A stretch of 64,000 bases of DNA from CAVQRC01 sp963715045 (GTDB lineage: Bacteria; Planctomycetota; Planctomycetia; Pirellulales; Lacipirellulaceae): assembly GCA_963715045.1 (NCBI GenBank), contig CAVQRC010000009.1, positions 124,001 to 188,000 of the forward strand, given 5' to 3'. This document shows, one piece after another, positions 16,682 to 25,373 of this stretch. A program made the translations under genes and the position numbers. The number at the start of each line of letters is the position of its first letter. Positions within the stretch are counted from its first letter, which is position 1. The notes beneath the pieces are model-generated. The model did not search any database. It was not told where the DNA came from and saw only the letters and a program-made list of their open reading frames with translations.

Positions 16682-17560
16682 ATGCGTATCGGTTCATTCT
16701 TCAAAGCACTCCTCGAGGGCAGCCGCATTGACGTCGCCACGCGATACGAGATTCTGCGGGAAGCGGTCTCGGGCACGATGTCGAATTTCCACATGGCCCG
16801 CGATCGCAAGACGGGCGAAATCGTAGGTCTGAAAATCCTCGATAAGGAGAAAACGCGACAGCTCGAGCAGCGGTTCCGCGGTCTCGATCGACCGCCCGAA
16901 GGCGAAATCGCCGCCCGCTTCGATCACCCCCACATCGTCAAGACGTTCGCCTACGGAATGACGACCAAGGGCGAACAGTACATCGTGATGGAGTTTCTCG
17001 ACGGGCCAGGCTTGAATTCGCTGATCATCGGCCGGGATCCGCGACTGGCCGGCAACCGGCTGCCGCTGATCCGGCAGGCAGCCGAAGCGCTCCAGGTCGT
17101 CCACGAAGAAGGGTTTATCCATCGCGATGTCTGCCCCCGGAACTTCGTCTGCGCGGCCGACATCAAGTCATTGAAGCTCATTGACTTCGGACTCACCGTC
17201 CCAGAGACGCCCCCCTTCATGCAACCTGGGATCCGCACCGGAACACCCAACTACATGGCTCCGGAAGTGGTGCGTCGGCGGAGCACCGACCATCGTCTCG
17301 ACATCTTTGCGTTCGGAGTCTCGGTGTACGAACTGTTCGCCTTCGAGCTGCCCTGGGCCCGGGGCAGTGGCGATGGCCTGGCGGCGATGTCGCACGGTCA
17401 GTCGAGTCCGCCTCCGGTGAGTCGGTACTATCCGCAGATTCACCCCACTCTCGAGGCCGCCGTCATGAAGTGCGTCGAGGCCGATCCGAACGATCGTTTC
17501 TCCTCCCTGGCCGACTTTCTCAAGGCCATCAAGCCGGTCGAGCAGGAAGACGCGGCTTGA
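16682..17560 (+). CDS. Atypical serine/threonine protein kinase
   Basis: 292 residues from ATG 16682, a single kinase domain without transmembrane or TPR tail. Present are the lysine (VGLKIL), the helix C Glu region (EGEIAARFDHPHIVKTFAYG), DFG (LIDFGL), APE (YMAPEVV) and the DIFAFGVSVYEL helix. The glycine-rich loop is replaced by VSGTMSNF, and the catalytic loop reads HRDVCPRN, where Cys replaces the usual Lys after HRDxx. The Asp and Asn remain, so ATP binding is possible but activity may be low. It is 41 bp downstream of accD; both may be transcribed together. I infer a regulatory role but no substrate. Confidence 0.85.
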   Translation: MRIGSFFKALLEGSRIDVATRYEILREAVSGTMSNFHMARDRKTGEIVGLKILDKEKTRQLEQRFRGLDRPPEGEIAARFDHPHIVKTFAYGMTTKGEQYIVMEFLDGPGLNSLIIGRDPRLAGNRLPLIRQAAEALQVVHEEGFIHRDVCPRNFVCAADIKSLKLIDFGLTVPETPPFMQPGIRTGTPNYMAPEVVRRRSTDHRLDIFAFGVSVYELFAFELPWARGSGDGLAAMSHGQSSPPPVSRYYPQIHPTLEAAVMKCVEADPNDRFSSLADFLKAIKPVEQEDAA

Positions 17561-17585
17561 GACTTCGGGCTGAGCCCCCTATACT
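17557..17585 (+). promoter_or_regulatory. Candidate sigma70-type promoter for the small basic protein gene
   Basis: TTGAGA at 17557-17562 and TATACT at 17580-17585 are separated by 17 bp, each differing at one position from consensus. A GCCCC...GGGGC inverted repeat brackets the -10 box. The element lies 72 bp before the ATG at 17657 and overlaps the 3' end of the kinase gene. Confidence 0.55.
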
Positions 17586-17656
17586 CTGGGGCTTGATTGA
17601 TCCCACCCGGGCGGTCCTCGCCCGAGCTGTACTTTTTGGGGGAGCCTCGGATTTCC

Positions 17657-17866
17657 ATGACGATCGACAAGAGCCTCAAGGTCCGTCGTGGCATGACGGC
17701 CAACCGCAGCGTGCTGACCCGCAATGAGCGTCTCGAAAAGCTCAAGGAGACCGACCGCTGGCAGGATGGCGATTCGCCGTTCGGTCTCCCCAAGGTCCGC
17801 GTCCGCAAGCTGATGATGAAGAAGAAAAAGAAGAAGAAGGATGAGGACGAGGACGACAAGAAGTAG
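17657..17866 (+). CDS. Small basic protein of the PVC superphylum
   Basis: 69 residues. MTIDKSLKVRRGMTANRSVLTRNERLEKL, then DGDSPFGLPKVRVRKLMM and a C-terminal run of lysines and aspartates. This matches the conserved small basic protein (TIGR04137 type) of Planctomycetes, Verrucomicrobia and Chlamydiae, whose core S-FGLPKVRV-KL is highly conserved. Function is unproven; its basic character suggests RNA or ribosome association. It is preceded by a strong candidate promoter and appears monocistronic, 540 bp before gltB. The tail is Lys-rich (eight Lys in a row from 17819) followed by Asp/Glu, giving a mixed-charge end. Confidence 0.85.
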   Translation: MTIDKSLKVRRGMTANRSVLTRNERLEKLKETDRWQDGDSPFGLPKVRVRKLMMKKKKKKKDEDEDDKK

Positions 17867-18406
17867 GACGGCTTGCTTGCCAGGGTTCGGTTTTGGCGGC
17901 TGGGGCGTTAATACTTTTGCACCATGGCGGTTCCGCTCAGGACAGCGACGAAACGCGGGCCCCCTGGATGACGTCTGGGGCCAGTTTCTGGGTGAGCTGG
18001 AGAAACTGTCTGGATTACGTCGATTGTAAGTCCTCCTTGGCGTCTCTCTCAGCTGACAGCACGCGCTGCAAATTGACCGCGGGGCGGTTCCCTCACTACA
18101 TTAGAAACGGCTGCCTCCGACAGTTCGCGGTTGGATTGCGCTCTACTTGTCATGGTTGCGAGGGCACGCAGGTCCTCGACTCTCGCGGAATCTCTGCAAG
18201 CCGATGCGTGCGTGCGAGATCGCACTGCGGGTCACGCGGGAAGAACATACCAGGTGGGGGATCCCACCGATGAAGATCGCGGAGCGTGCCGGCTGGGAGA
18301 CGGTCAAGCCACTGCGGCAGGATTGCCGCCGACGGCCAGTGTCTGGAAGTCGCGGGGATTGGCGACGAATGTCAGGGCGGGAATCAATTCGAGGGATAAC
18401 CGAAAC
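17867..18406 (+). other. Intergenic region upstream of gltB
   Basis: 540 bp without a supported gene. A 6-bp GGCCCC/GGGGCC hairpin lies near 17958-17982. I see no recognisable riboswitch, tRNA or terminator with a T-run. It probably contains the gltBD promoter; a frame that extends gltB upstream to 18131 has no family similarity. Confidence 0.5.
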
Positions 18407-21400
18407 ATGCAACAGGCCGACCGAGAACAATTCGCTCCCGCGGCACAAGACACGATGGCAGCGTCGGCCGGCTCCGGGACAGGCTCGCGGGCAGAGGGCA
18501 CGGAGCGTGTCCAGCGGCGACCGGCCCGGGTGGGCCTCTACGATCCCGAGCACGAACATGATTCATGCGGCGTTGGATTCGTCGCTCATGTCAAAGGCAA
18601 ACGGAGTCACGAGATCATCGAGGACGCCACGGAAGTCCTCAGAAATATGGATCATCGGGGTGCCTGCGGCTGCGAGCCGAATACGGGTGACGGGGCCGGG
18701 ATCCTGACCGCGCTGCCGCACGAGTTCCTCCAGAAAGTCGTGTCCGCCGAACTCGGGCTGACGCTGCCTGAAGCGGGCCGGTTCGCCGCGGGCATGGTGT
18801 TTCTCCCCACCGCTGCCGAAGAACGTGCGCAGTGCAAACGGGTGGTCGCGGAAGTGATACGCCGCCAGGGGCAGCAGCTCATCGGCTGGCGAAAGGTACC
18901 CACGCAACCCGAGTTGGCTGATCTTGGCCCGACCGCCCGGGCCGCCGAGCCGTACATCGCCCAATTGATCGTGGCGGCGGCGGACGGGCTCGACGCAGAC
19001 GCCTTCGAACGCCAGCTGTACCTGATCCGCAAACAGGTCAGTCACCACCTTCGCAACGACAGGTCGCTGACCCAGCACAATATGTTCTATGTGTGCTCCC
19101 TCTCATCCAAGGTGATCGTCTACAAGGGAATGCTCACCACATCGCAACTGGGCGTCTATTTCCCAGATCTCTGCGATCCGGATTACAAATCGCATCTCGC
19201 GATGGTGCATTCCCGCTTCTCGACGAATACGTTTCCGTCCTGGGATCGGGCGCAGCCGAACCGGTTCATGTCGCACAACGGCGAGATCAATACGCTCCGC
19301 GGAAACAAGAACTGGATGGCGGCCCGCGAAGGTGTGCTGCGGAGCGACCTGTTCGGCGAAGAGCTCTCCAAGCTGTTTCCGATCGTCGAACTCGATTGTT
19401 CCGACTCCGGGACCTTCGACAACGTCCTCGAGTTTCTCCTGATGAGTGGCCGCTCGCTGCAGGAAGCGATCATGATGATGATCCCCGAGGCGTGGCAGAA
19501 TCACGAATCGATGCCCGAGGCCAAACGGGCCTTCTATGAGTACCACAGTTGCCTGATGGAGCCCTGGGACGGACCCGCTTCGATTGCCTTCACCGACGGC
19601 AAGTGCATCGGGGCCGTACTCGATCGCAATGGGCTGAGGCCCTCGCGGTACTACATCACGCACGATGATCGCGTGATCATGGCCAGCGAAGTGGGCGTGC
19701 TGCCGACGATCCGTCCCGACAACGTGCGAGAAAAGGGCCGGTTGCAGCCCGGTCGGATGTTCCTGATCGATTTCGAGCAGGGCCGCCTGATTCCCGATGA
19801 TGAACTCAAACATCAGTTCGCCTCCCGGCGGCCCTACGCCGATTGGCTTCGCCAGGGACGCATCAATCTCGAGCAGCTTCAGACGCACCAGGAGCCGCAC
19901 GGATACGATCCCGAGACCCTCCTGCCGCGGATGCAGGCCTTCGGATTCACCATCGAAACCATGCAGTTCATGCTGCTGCCTTTGGTGCGCGAAAAGCGTG
20001 ATCCGGTCGGCTCGATGGGGAACGACGCCGCTCTGGCGTGCCTCTCCGATCAGCCGCGGATGATCTACGACTATTTCAAACAGCTTTTCGCCCAGGTCAC
20101 CAACCCCGCCATCGACTCGATCCGTGAAGAGATCATCATGTCGCTGGAGTGCTACGTCGGGCCGGAGCACAACCTGCTGGAGACGACTCCCGCCCATGCC
20201 CAGCGACTGCGGATTCCGCATCCGATACTGACGAACGAGGAACTCGCGGCGCTCAAGAACATCAACCAACGCGGCTGGAAAAGCCGTACGATCGACATTA
20301 CGTGGCCTCGCAGTCAGGGCCGCGGCGGACTCGTGTCCGCGCTCGATCGGATCTGCGAGGAAGCGGTCGCGGCGATTGAAGCGGGAGACTCGCTGCTCGT
20401 CCTTTCGGACCGCGCGATCAGTCAAGATCGTGTTCCGGTCAGCGCGCTGTTGGCCTGCGGGGCCGTGCATCATCACCTCGTGCAAAAAGCGCAGCGCACG
20501 CGGATCGGAATCGTGGTCGAGACGGGGGAAGCCCGCGAAGTCCATCAGCACTGCCTGCTGATCGGGTATGGTGCCGACGCCATCAATCCGTATGTCGCAT
20601 TCGAGGCCCTCTGGAAGTCGCGCCGTGAAGGCTTGCTCGAACGCCCCGAGGGAGTCTCCGCCAGCGACGAGGGAGACGGCCGCCTGCACCCGGTGGCCGA
20701 TGCCGACGATGGCAGTACGGCCAGCGATCCAGTCACCGCGGCAGATCTCGAGCTCGTGCGGCAGTATCGCAAGGGAGTTGCCAAGGGAATGCTCAAGGTG
20801 ATGGCCAAGATGGGCATCTCGACCCTCCAGAGCTACAAGGGTGCCCAGATCTTCGAAGCCGTGGGCCTCCGGGACGAGGTGGTCAACCGCTGCTTCGCCG
20901 GTACGGCCAGTCGGATTCAGGGCGTCGACTTTGATGTCCTCGCCGAGGAACTCCTCCGCCGCCACGCCCTCGGTTATCCCGAGGTGATCGGGGATCAGAT
21001 GCCCATTCTTTCCAACCCGGGCGAATTCCACTGGCGTGCCGAGGGGGAACGGCACATGTGGGATCCGGCCGCCATCACCGACATTCAGGTCGCTGCCCGG
21101 ACGAACAGTCGCGCGGCGTACCGGCGGTTCAGCGATCACACCCACAAAGATGCACAAACCCGCTGTGCCTTGAGGGGCCTGTTATCGTTCCGAAGCGATA
21201 CGGCACCTGGTCCGGTTCCACTCGACGAAGTCGAGCCCACCCATGAGATCGTGAAGCGGTTCTGTACCGGGGCCATGAGTTTCGGCTCGATTTCCGCCGA
21301 GTCGCACGAAACGCTGGCGATCGCCATGAATCGGATCGGCGGCAAGAGCAACACGGGCGAAGGAGGGGAGGATCCCCGCCGATTCGAACCGCTTCCCAAC

Positions 21401-23152
21401 GGCGACTCGAAGCGATCCGCCATCAAGCAGGTTGCCAGCGGTCGGTTTGGGGTCACGATTTCGTACCTGGCCAACGCCGACGAACTGCAGATCAAAATTT
21501 CGCAGGGCGCGAAGCCGGGCGAAGGGGGCGAACTCCCGGGTCGTAAGGTCGATGCGCAAATTGCCCGGATTCGTTATTCGACTCCGGGCGTGGGCCTGAT
21601 TTCGCCGCCGCCGCATCACGACATCTATTCCATCGAAGATCTCAAGCAGCTCATTCACGACCTCAAGAACAGCAACCCGTCCGCCCGAGTGAGTGTCAAA
21701 CTCGTTTCCGAGGTCGGGGTGGGTACGATCGCGGCAGGTGTCGCGAAGGGTTTCGCCGATCACATTCTGATCTCGGGCGATGGCGGAGGTACGGGTGCGT
21801 CCCCGCTGACGAGCATTAAACACGCGGGTCTGCCCTGGGAGCTGGGAATCGCCGAAACGCATCAGACGCTGGTGCTCAACGACCTCCGCAGCCGCGTCGT
21901 GCTGCAGACCGACGGGGGACTCAAGACAGGCCGTGACGTCGTGATCGCCTGTATGCTCGGTGCCGAGGAATTCGGCTTCTCGACGGCGCCGTTGATCACG
22001 CTGGGATGCATCATGATGCGGAAGTGCCATCTCAACACCTGTCCGGTCGGGATCGCCACGCAGGATCCGGAGCTGAGGAAGAAGTTTCAGGGCAAGCCTG
22101 AGCATGTCGTCAACTACTTGTTCATGGTGGCCGAAGAAGCCCGCGAGATCATGGCCGAACTGGGCTTCCGCACGTTGAACGAGATGGTCGGTCGTGTCGA
22201 CTGCTTGAACACCGATGCGGCGATCGCGCACTGGAAGTCGGATGGCCTGGATCTGACCGAATTGCTGACGCCCGCCCAGACTCCCTATGAAAACGTCGAC
22301 GTCTATTGCACCCGCAAACAGGACCACGGCCTCGAGCAATCCCTCGACATGCGCGAGTTGCTCGAACTCGCTCGCCCCGCTCTCGAACGTGGCGAGCAGG
22401 TCCGGGAAGACGTCGAGATCATCAATACGGATCGCACGGTCGGGACGATCCTCAGCCATGAAATTGCCAAGAAGTGGGGTCCGGAACTGCTGCCTGAGGG
22501 AACGATCCACTTCCGCTTCCGCGGTTCGGCCGGGCAGAGCTTCGGTGCCTTTCTGGCCGCCGGCGTGACCCTCGAACTGATCGGCGATGCGAACGACTAC
22601 GTCGGCAAGGGCCTGTCCGGCGGACGCATGATTATCTATCCCCCCGAGAAGAGTTCGTTCACGCCCGCGGAGAACATCATTGTCGGTAACGTTGTGCTCT
22701 ATGGGGCTACCTCAGGGGAGGCCTTTTTCCGAGGCCGCGCAGCGGAACGGTTCTGCGTGCGAAACAGCGGGGCCCGGACGGTCATCGAAGGCGTCGGCGA
22801 CCATGGCTGCGAATACATGACCGGCGGAAGAGTCGTCGTGCTCGGGCCCACCGGGCGTAATTTCGCCGCCGGGATGAGCGGCGGGATCGCATACATCTAC
22901 GATCCACGCGATGTGTTCCTGATGAACTGCAACCTCGGCATGGTCGATCTTGAACGGGTCGACGCCGAGGCCGACATCGATGAACTCAAAGAGCTGATCG
23001 GAAAACACCAACAGTTGACTGGATCCTCGGTGGCTGAGGATATCCTCGAGCGGTGGGACGAGTGTCTGCCGCAGTTTGTGAAGGTCATGCCGACCGATTA
23101 CAAACGTGTGCTCGAGCAGCAACAGCAACTGGCCGAACAGCAAACCGCATAG
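18407..23152 (+). CDS. gltB: Glutamate synthase (NADPH) large subunit
   Basis: 1581 residues. Start ATG 18407 has GAGGG upstream; earlier in-frame starts add non-homologous sequence. The N-terminal glutamine amidotransferase class II domain has the nucleophile Cys at residue 54 (EHDSCGVGFVAHV), which implies removal of a 53-residue propeptide. The central domain is followed by the FMN-binding synthase domain (MSFGSISAESHETLAIAMNRIGGKSNTGEGGED; GGDGGGTGASPL) and a [3Fe-4S] cluster motif C-x5-C-x4-C near residue 1200 (CIMMRKCHLNTC). The C-terminal GXGXG beta-helix (GRMIIYPPE...GATSGEAFFRGRAAERFCVRNSG) closes it. It makes two glutamates from glutamine and 2-oxoglutarate. gltD follows 173 bp later. 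Confidence 0.97.
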   Translation: MQQADREQFAPAAQDTMAASAGSGTGSRAEGTERVQRRPARVGLYDPEHEHDSCGVGFVAHVKGKRSHEIIEDATEVLRNMDHRGACGCEPNTGDGAGILTALPHEFLQKVVSAELGLTLPEAGRFAAGMVFLPTAAEERAQCKRVVAEVIRRQGQQLIGWRKVPTQPELADLGPTARAAEPYIAQLIVAAADGLDADAFERQLYLIRKQVSHHLRNDRSLTQHNMFYVCSLSSKVIVYKGMLTTSQLGVYFPDLCDPDYKSHLAMVHSRFSTNTFPSWDRAQPNRFMSHNGEINTLRGNKNWMAAREGVLRSDLFGEELSKLFPIVELDCSDSGTFDNVLEFLLMSGRSLQEAIMMMIPEAWQNHESMPEAKRAFYEYHSCLMEPWDGPASIAFTDGKCIGAVLDRNGLRPSRYYITHDDRVIMASEVGVLPTIRPDNVREKGRLQPGRMFLIDFEQGRLIPDDELKHQFASRRPYADWLRQGRINLEQLQTHQEPHGYDPETLLPRMQAFGFTIETMQFMLLPLVREKRDPVGSMGNDAALACLSDQPRMIYDYFKQLFAQVTNPAIDSIREEIIMSLECYVGPEHNLLETTPAHAQRLRIPHPILTNEELAALKNINQRGWKSRTIDITWPRSQGRGGLVSALDRICEEAVAAIEAGDSLLVLSDRAISQDRVPVSALLACGAVHHHLVQKAQRTRIGIVVETGEAREVHQHCLLIGYGADAINPYVAFEALWKSRREGLLERPEGVSASDEGDGRLHPVADADDGSTASDPVTAADLELVRQYRKGVAKGMLKVMAKMGISTLQSYKGAQIFEAVGLRDEVVNRCFAGTASRIQGVDFDVLAEELLRRHALGYPEVIGDQMPILSNPGEFHWRAEGERHMWDPAAITDIQVAARTNSRAAYRRFSDHTHKDAQTRCALRGLLSFRSDTAPGPVPLDEVEPTHEIVKRFCTGAMSFGSISAESHETLAIAMNRIGGKSNTGEGGEDPRRFEPLPNGDSKRSAIKQVASGRFGVTISYLANADELQIKISQGAKPGEGGELPGRKVDAQIARIRYSTPGVGLISPPPHHDIYSIEDLKQLIHDLKNSNPSARVSVKLVSEVGVGTIAAGVAKGFADHILISGDGGGTGASPLTSIKHAGLPWELGIAETHQTLVLNDLRSRVVLQTDGGLKTGRDVVIACMLGAEEFGFSTAPLITLGCIMMRKCHLNTCPVGIATQDPELRKKFQGKPEHVVNYLFMVAEEAREIMAELGFRTLNEMVGRVDCLNTDAAIAHWKSDGLDLTELLTPAQTPYENVDVYCTRKQDHGLEQSLDMRELLELARPALERGEQVREDVEIINTDRTVGTILSHEIAKKWGPELLPEGTIHFRFRGSAGQSFGAFLAAGVTLELIGDANDYVGKGLSGGRMIIYPPEKSSFTPAENIIVGNVVLYGATSGEAFFRGRAAERFCVRNSGARTVIEGVGDHGCEYMTGGRVVVLGPTGRNFAAGMSGGIAYIYDPRDVFLMNCNLGMVDLERVDAEADIDELKELIGKHQQLTGSSVAEDILERWDECLPQFVKVMPTDYKRVLEQQQQLAEQQTA

Positions 23153-23325
23153 GAGCCAGCCGCTGGCTCCAGCTCGAGGGCTGCCGGAATCCCGAGGGAC
23201 TCGTAGCCGGCCGCTTGCTGAGATGGGGGTAGCCTGGAGACCACGCGAAGAGACCCGCGTGGCCGCGGCAGTGCCGCCATTCGAACCGATCTTTCCGCAC
23301 CCTCCTCCAAACCCAGACGTGATCC

Positions 23326-24879
23326 ATGGGCAAACCGACCGGCTTCAAAGAAATCGATCGCGAGCCAGTGCCTTATCGGGACCCGCAGGAGCGGGTGAGC
23401 GACTTCCTCGAGATCTATACGCCCCACCAGGACGACCCGCTTCGCAGCCAGGGGGCGCGATGCATGGATTGCGGCGTGCCGTTCTGCCAGTCCAGTTCGG
23501 GTTGCCCGATCGACAATCTGATTCCCGAGTGGAACGACCTGATTTACCAGGACCGCTGGCAGGACGCGCTGGAGCGGCTCCACAAGACGAACAACTTCCC
23601 GGAGTTCACCGGCCGCACCTGTCCGGCGCCCTGCGAGGGGGCCTGCGTGCTGGGAATCATCGAGCCGCCGGTCACGATCAAGAACATCGAGAACGCGATT
23701 ATCGATCGCGGGTTCGAGGAGGGATGGGTTCAACCCCATCCACCACAACGCCGAACCGGCAAGCAGGTCGCGATCGTCGGGAGCGGGCCGGCCGGCCTGG
23801 CGGCAGCCGCGCAGCTCAACAAGGTCGGGCATCAGGTCACCGTGTACGAGCGGGCCGACCGGATCGGGGGCCTGCTGATGTACGGAATTCCCAACATGAA
23901 GCTCGACAAAGGCGTGGTCGAACGCCGTGTCGATTTGCTTCGTGCCGAAGGAGTTGAGTTTGTTACGTGCGTGCACGTCGGCAAGAAGGAAACGTTCGCC
24001 GCGGGCCATATGACTCAGATCATGGAACAACGCGAATGCCGGATGCGATACATCGATCCGAACGAACTCCTGGAGAGCAACGATGCGCTGATCCTGGCGA
24101 CCGGAGCGACCCGCTCTTTCGATCCGGTCAGTCGCTGCCCGGGTCGCGAACTTGAGGGAATCCATTTCGCGATGGATTTTCTCACCCGCAACACGAAGAG
24201 TCTGCTCGACTCGGAACTGGCCGACGGGAGTTTTCTGTCAGCCAAGGACCTGGATGTCATCGTGATCGGAGGGGGAGACACCGGTGCCGACTGTATCGGC
24301 ACTTCGCTGCGTCATGGCTGCCAGAGCGTGACCAATTTCGAGCTGCTCGACCGTCCCCCCGCCGAGCGGGCGGAGAATAATCCCTGGCCCCAGTGGCCGC
24401 GGGTCTTCCGAGTGGACTACTCGCATTCCGAAGCGAAAGCCCGCGACGGGCATGACCCGCGGGCGTACAGCATTCTGACGAAGGAATTCGTCGGCAATGG
24501 AACGGGTCGCGTCAAGGCGATCCGTACCGTCGAAGTCGATTGGAGCCGGCCTGGTGATCAGACTCCGTTCAGCCAGATCCCCGGTTCCGAGAAGGAGTGG
24601 CCGGCCGATCTCGTGCTCCTGGCGACCGGTTTCGTCGGACCCGAAAAGAACATCGGCGAAATGCTGGGACTCGAACTCGAGAACCCCCGCGGCAATTGGG
24701 AGACGTTCAAGGCGGAACATGGCCGGTTCGAGACCAACGTGCCGGGCGTGTATGTGGCCGGTGATTGCCGCCGCGGCCAATCGCTCGTGGTGTGGGCGAT
24801 CAACGAGGGCCGCGGTGTCGCCCGGGCAGTCGACATGGCCCTGATGGGGACGACCGCGCTGACCGCCCCGGGAGCGTAG
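23326..24879 (+). CDS. gltD: Glutamate synthase (NADPH) small subunit
   Basis: 517 residues from ATG 23326. Two N-terminal Cys clusters (CMDCGVPFCQSSSGC and CPAPCEGAC) bind [4Fe-4S] clusters. The FAD site is VAIVGSGPAGLAAAAQL, followed by GGLLMYGIPNMKL, the NADPH-binding VIVIGGGDTGADC, and the C-terminal GVYVAGDCRRGQSLVVWAINEGR. It supplies electrons from NADPH to GltB through FAD and the clusters. It is downstream of gltB on the same strand, forming a gltBD operon. Length and domain order are normal for the family. Confidence 0.97.
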   Translation: MGKPTGFKEIDREPVPYRDPQERVSDFLEIYTPHQDDPLRSQGARCMDCGVPFCQSSSGCPIDNLIPEWNDLIYQDRWQDALERLHKTNNFPEFTGRTCPAPCEGACVLGIIEPPVTIKNIENAIIDRGFEEGWVQPHPPQRRTGKQVAIVGSGPAGLAAAAQLNKVGHQVTVYERADRIGGLLMYGIPNMKLDKGVVERRVDLLRAEGVEFVTCVHVGKKETFAAGHMTQIMEQRECRMRYIDPNELLESNDALILATGATRSFDPVSRCPGRELEGIHFAMDFLTRNTKSLLDSELADGSFLSAKDLDVIVIGGGDTGADCIGTSLRHGCQSVTNFELLDRPPAERAENNPWPQWPRVFRVDYSHSEAKARDGHDPRAYSILTKEFVGNGTGRVKAIRTVEVDWSRPGDQTPFSQIPGSEKEWPADLVLLATGFVGPEKNIGEMLGLELENPRGNWETFKAEHGRFETNVPGVYVAGDCRRGQSLVVWAINEGRGVARAVDMALMGTTALTAPGA

Positions 24880-25373
24880 GGAATGAGAGAGTAAGACTAA
24901 TGACGAACTAATCCGTGATGACCAAGGACGAAGACAGCTTTCCTTGGAGACTGGTCACTTGGTCATTCCTTAGTCACAGGCATAGGCCTCATCACCCGGT
25001 TGGAGGCGATCAGGATATCGATAGTCCGAGAGTCCCGCCTTGCTCTCGCCGCCCAACATGCTATGCTTGGGCGAACAATAAAGGTGTAAGACCTCCCGGC
25101 CGCGTGCCGGTTGTGTTCATTCAAATTCGATGAAAGCGGCCAATCCGGCAATCTCAACCGGTTTTTTTGCTCTCGACCGCGACTGATTCTCTTGCCCCTT
25201 CCGGCCTCCGCCGCATCCCTGTGGCGATGTTTCCTCGCGTCATGTGACGTGAGAGTGGGCCGGCCCTAAGGCAAACGCCCCACATCGGGCCCCGCCGCAA
25301 AGATCACGCCGCCGGTCTGTTTCAGGCCCGCGTTGCGATCCGACGCGGCAGCAGCAGAAAGTAACAGACCAAG
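24880..25373 (+). other. Intergenic region with degenerate 7-mer repeats and helicase leader
   Basis: 494 bp with no supported gene. ACTAATG/ACTAAGG-type words occur near 24897-24930 and, inverted, near 24964-24978 (CATTCCTTAGTCA), a decayed form of the dispersed 7-mer repeat. A candidate promoter is at 25040-25067. A 12-bp palindrome CGTCATGTGACG is at 25238-25249. CCGG...CCGG followed by seven T lies around 25145-25170 and could be a weak attenuator in the leader. Confidence 0.45.
25040..25067 (+). promoter_or_regulatory. Candidate promoter of the DEAD-box helicase
   Basis: TTGCTC at 25040-25045 and TATGCT at 25062-25067 with 16 bp between. If used, the helicase mRNA would have a 5' leader of about 300 nt, as is typical of cold-induced RNA helicases. 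Other promoters may exist. Confidence 0.35.

Noticed and set aside
19103..21157. 684-codon open frame antisense to gltB
   Set aside because: It is the shadow of a high-GC, strongly conserved gltB; no family sequence, and gltB is complete on the other strand.
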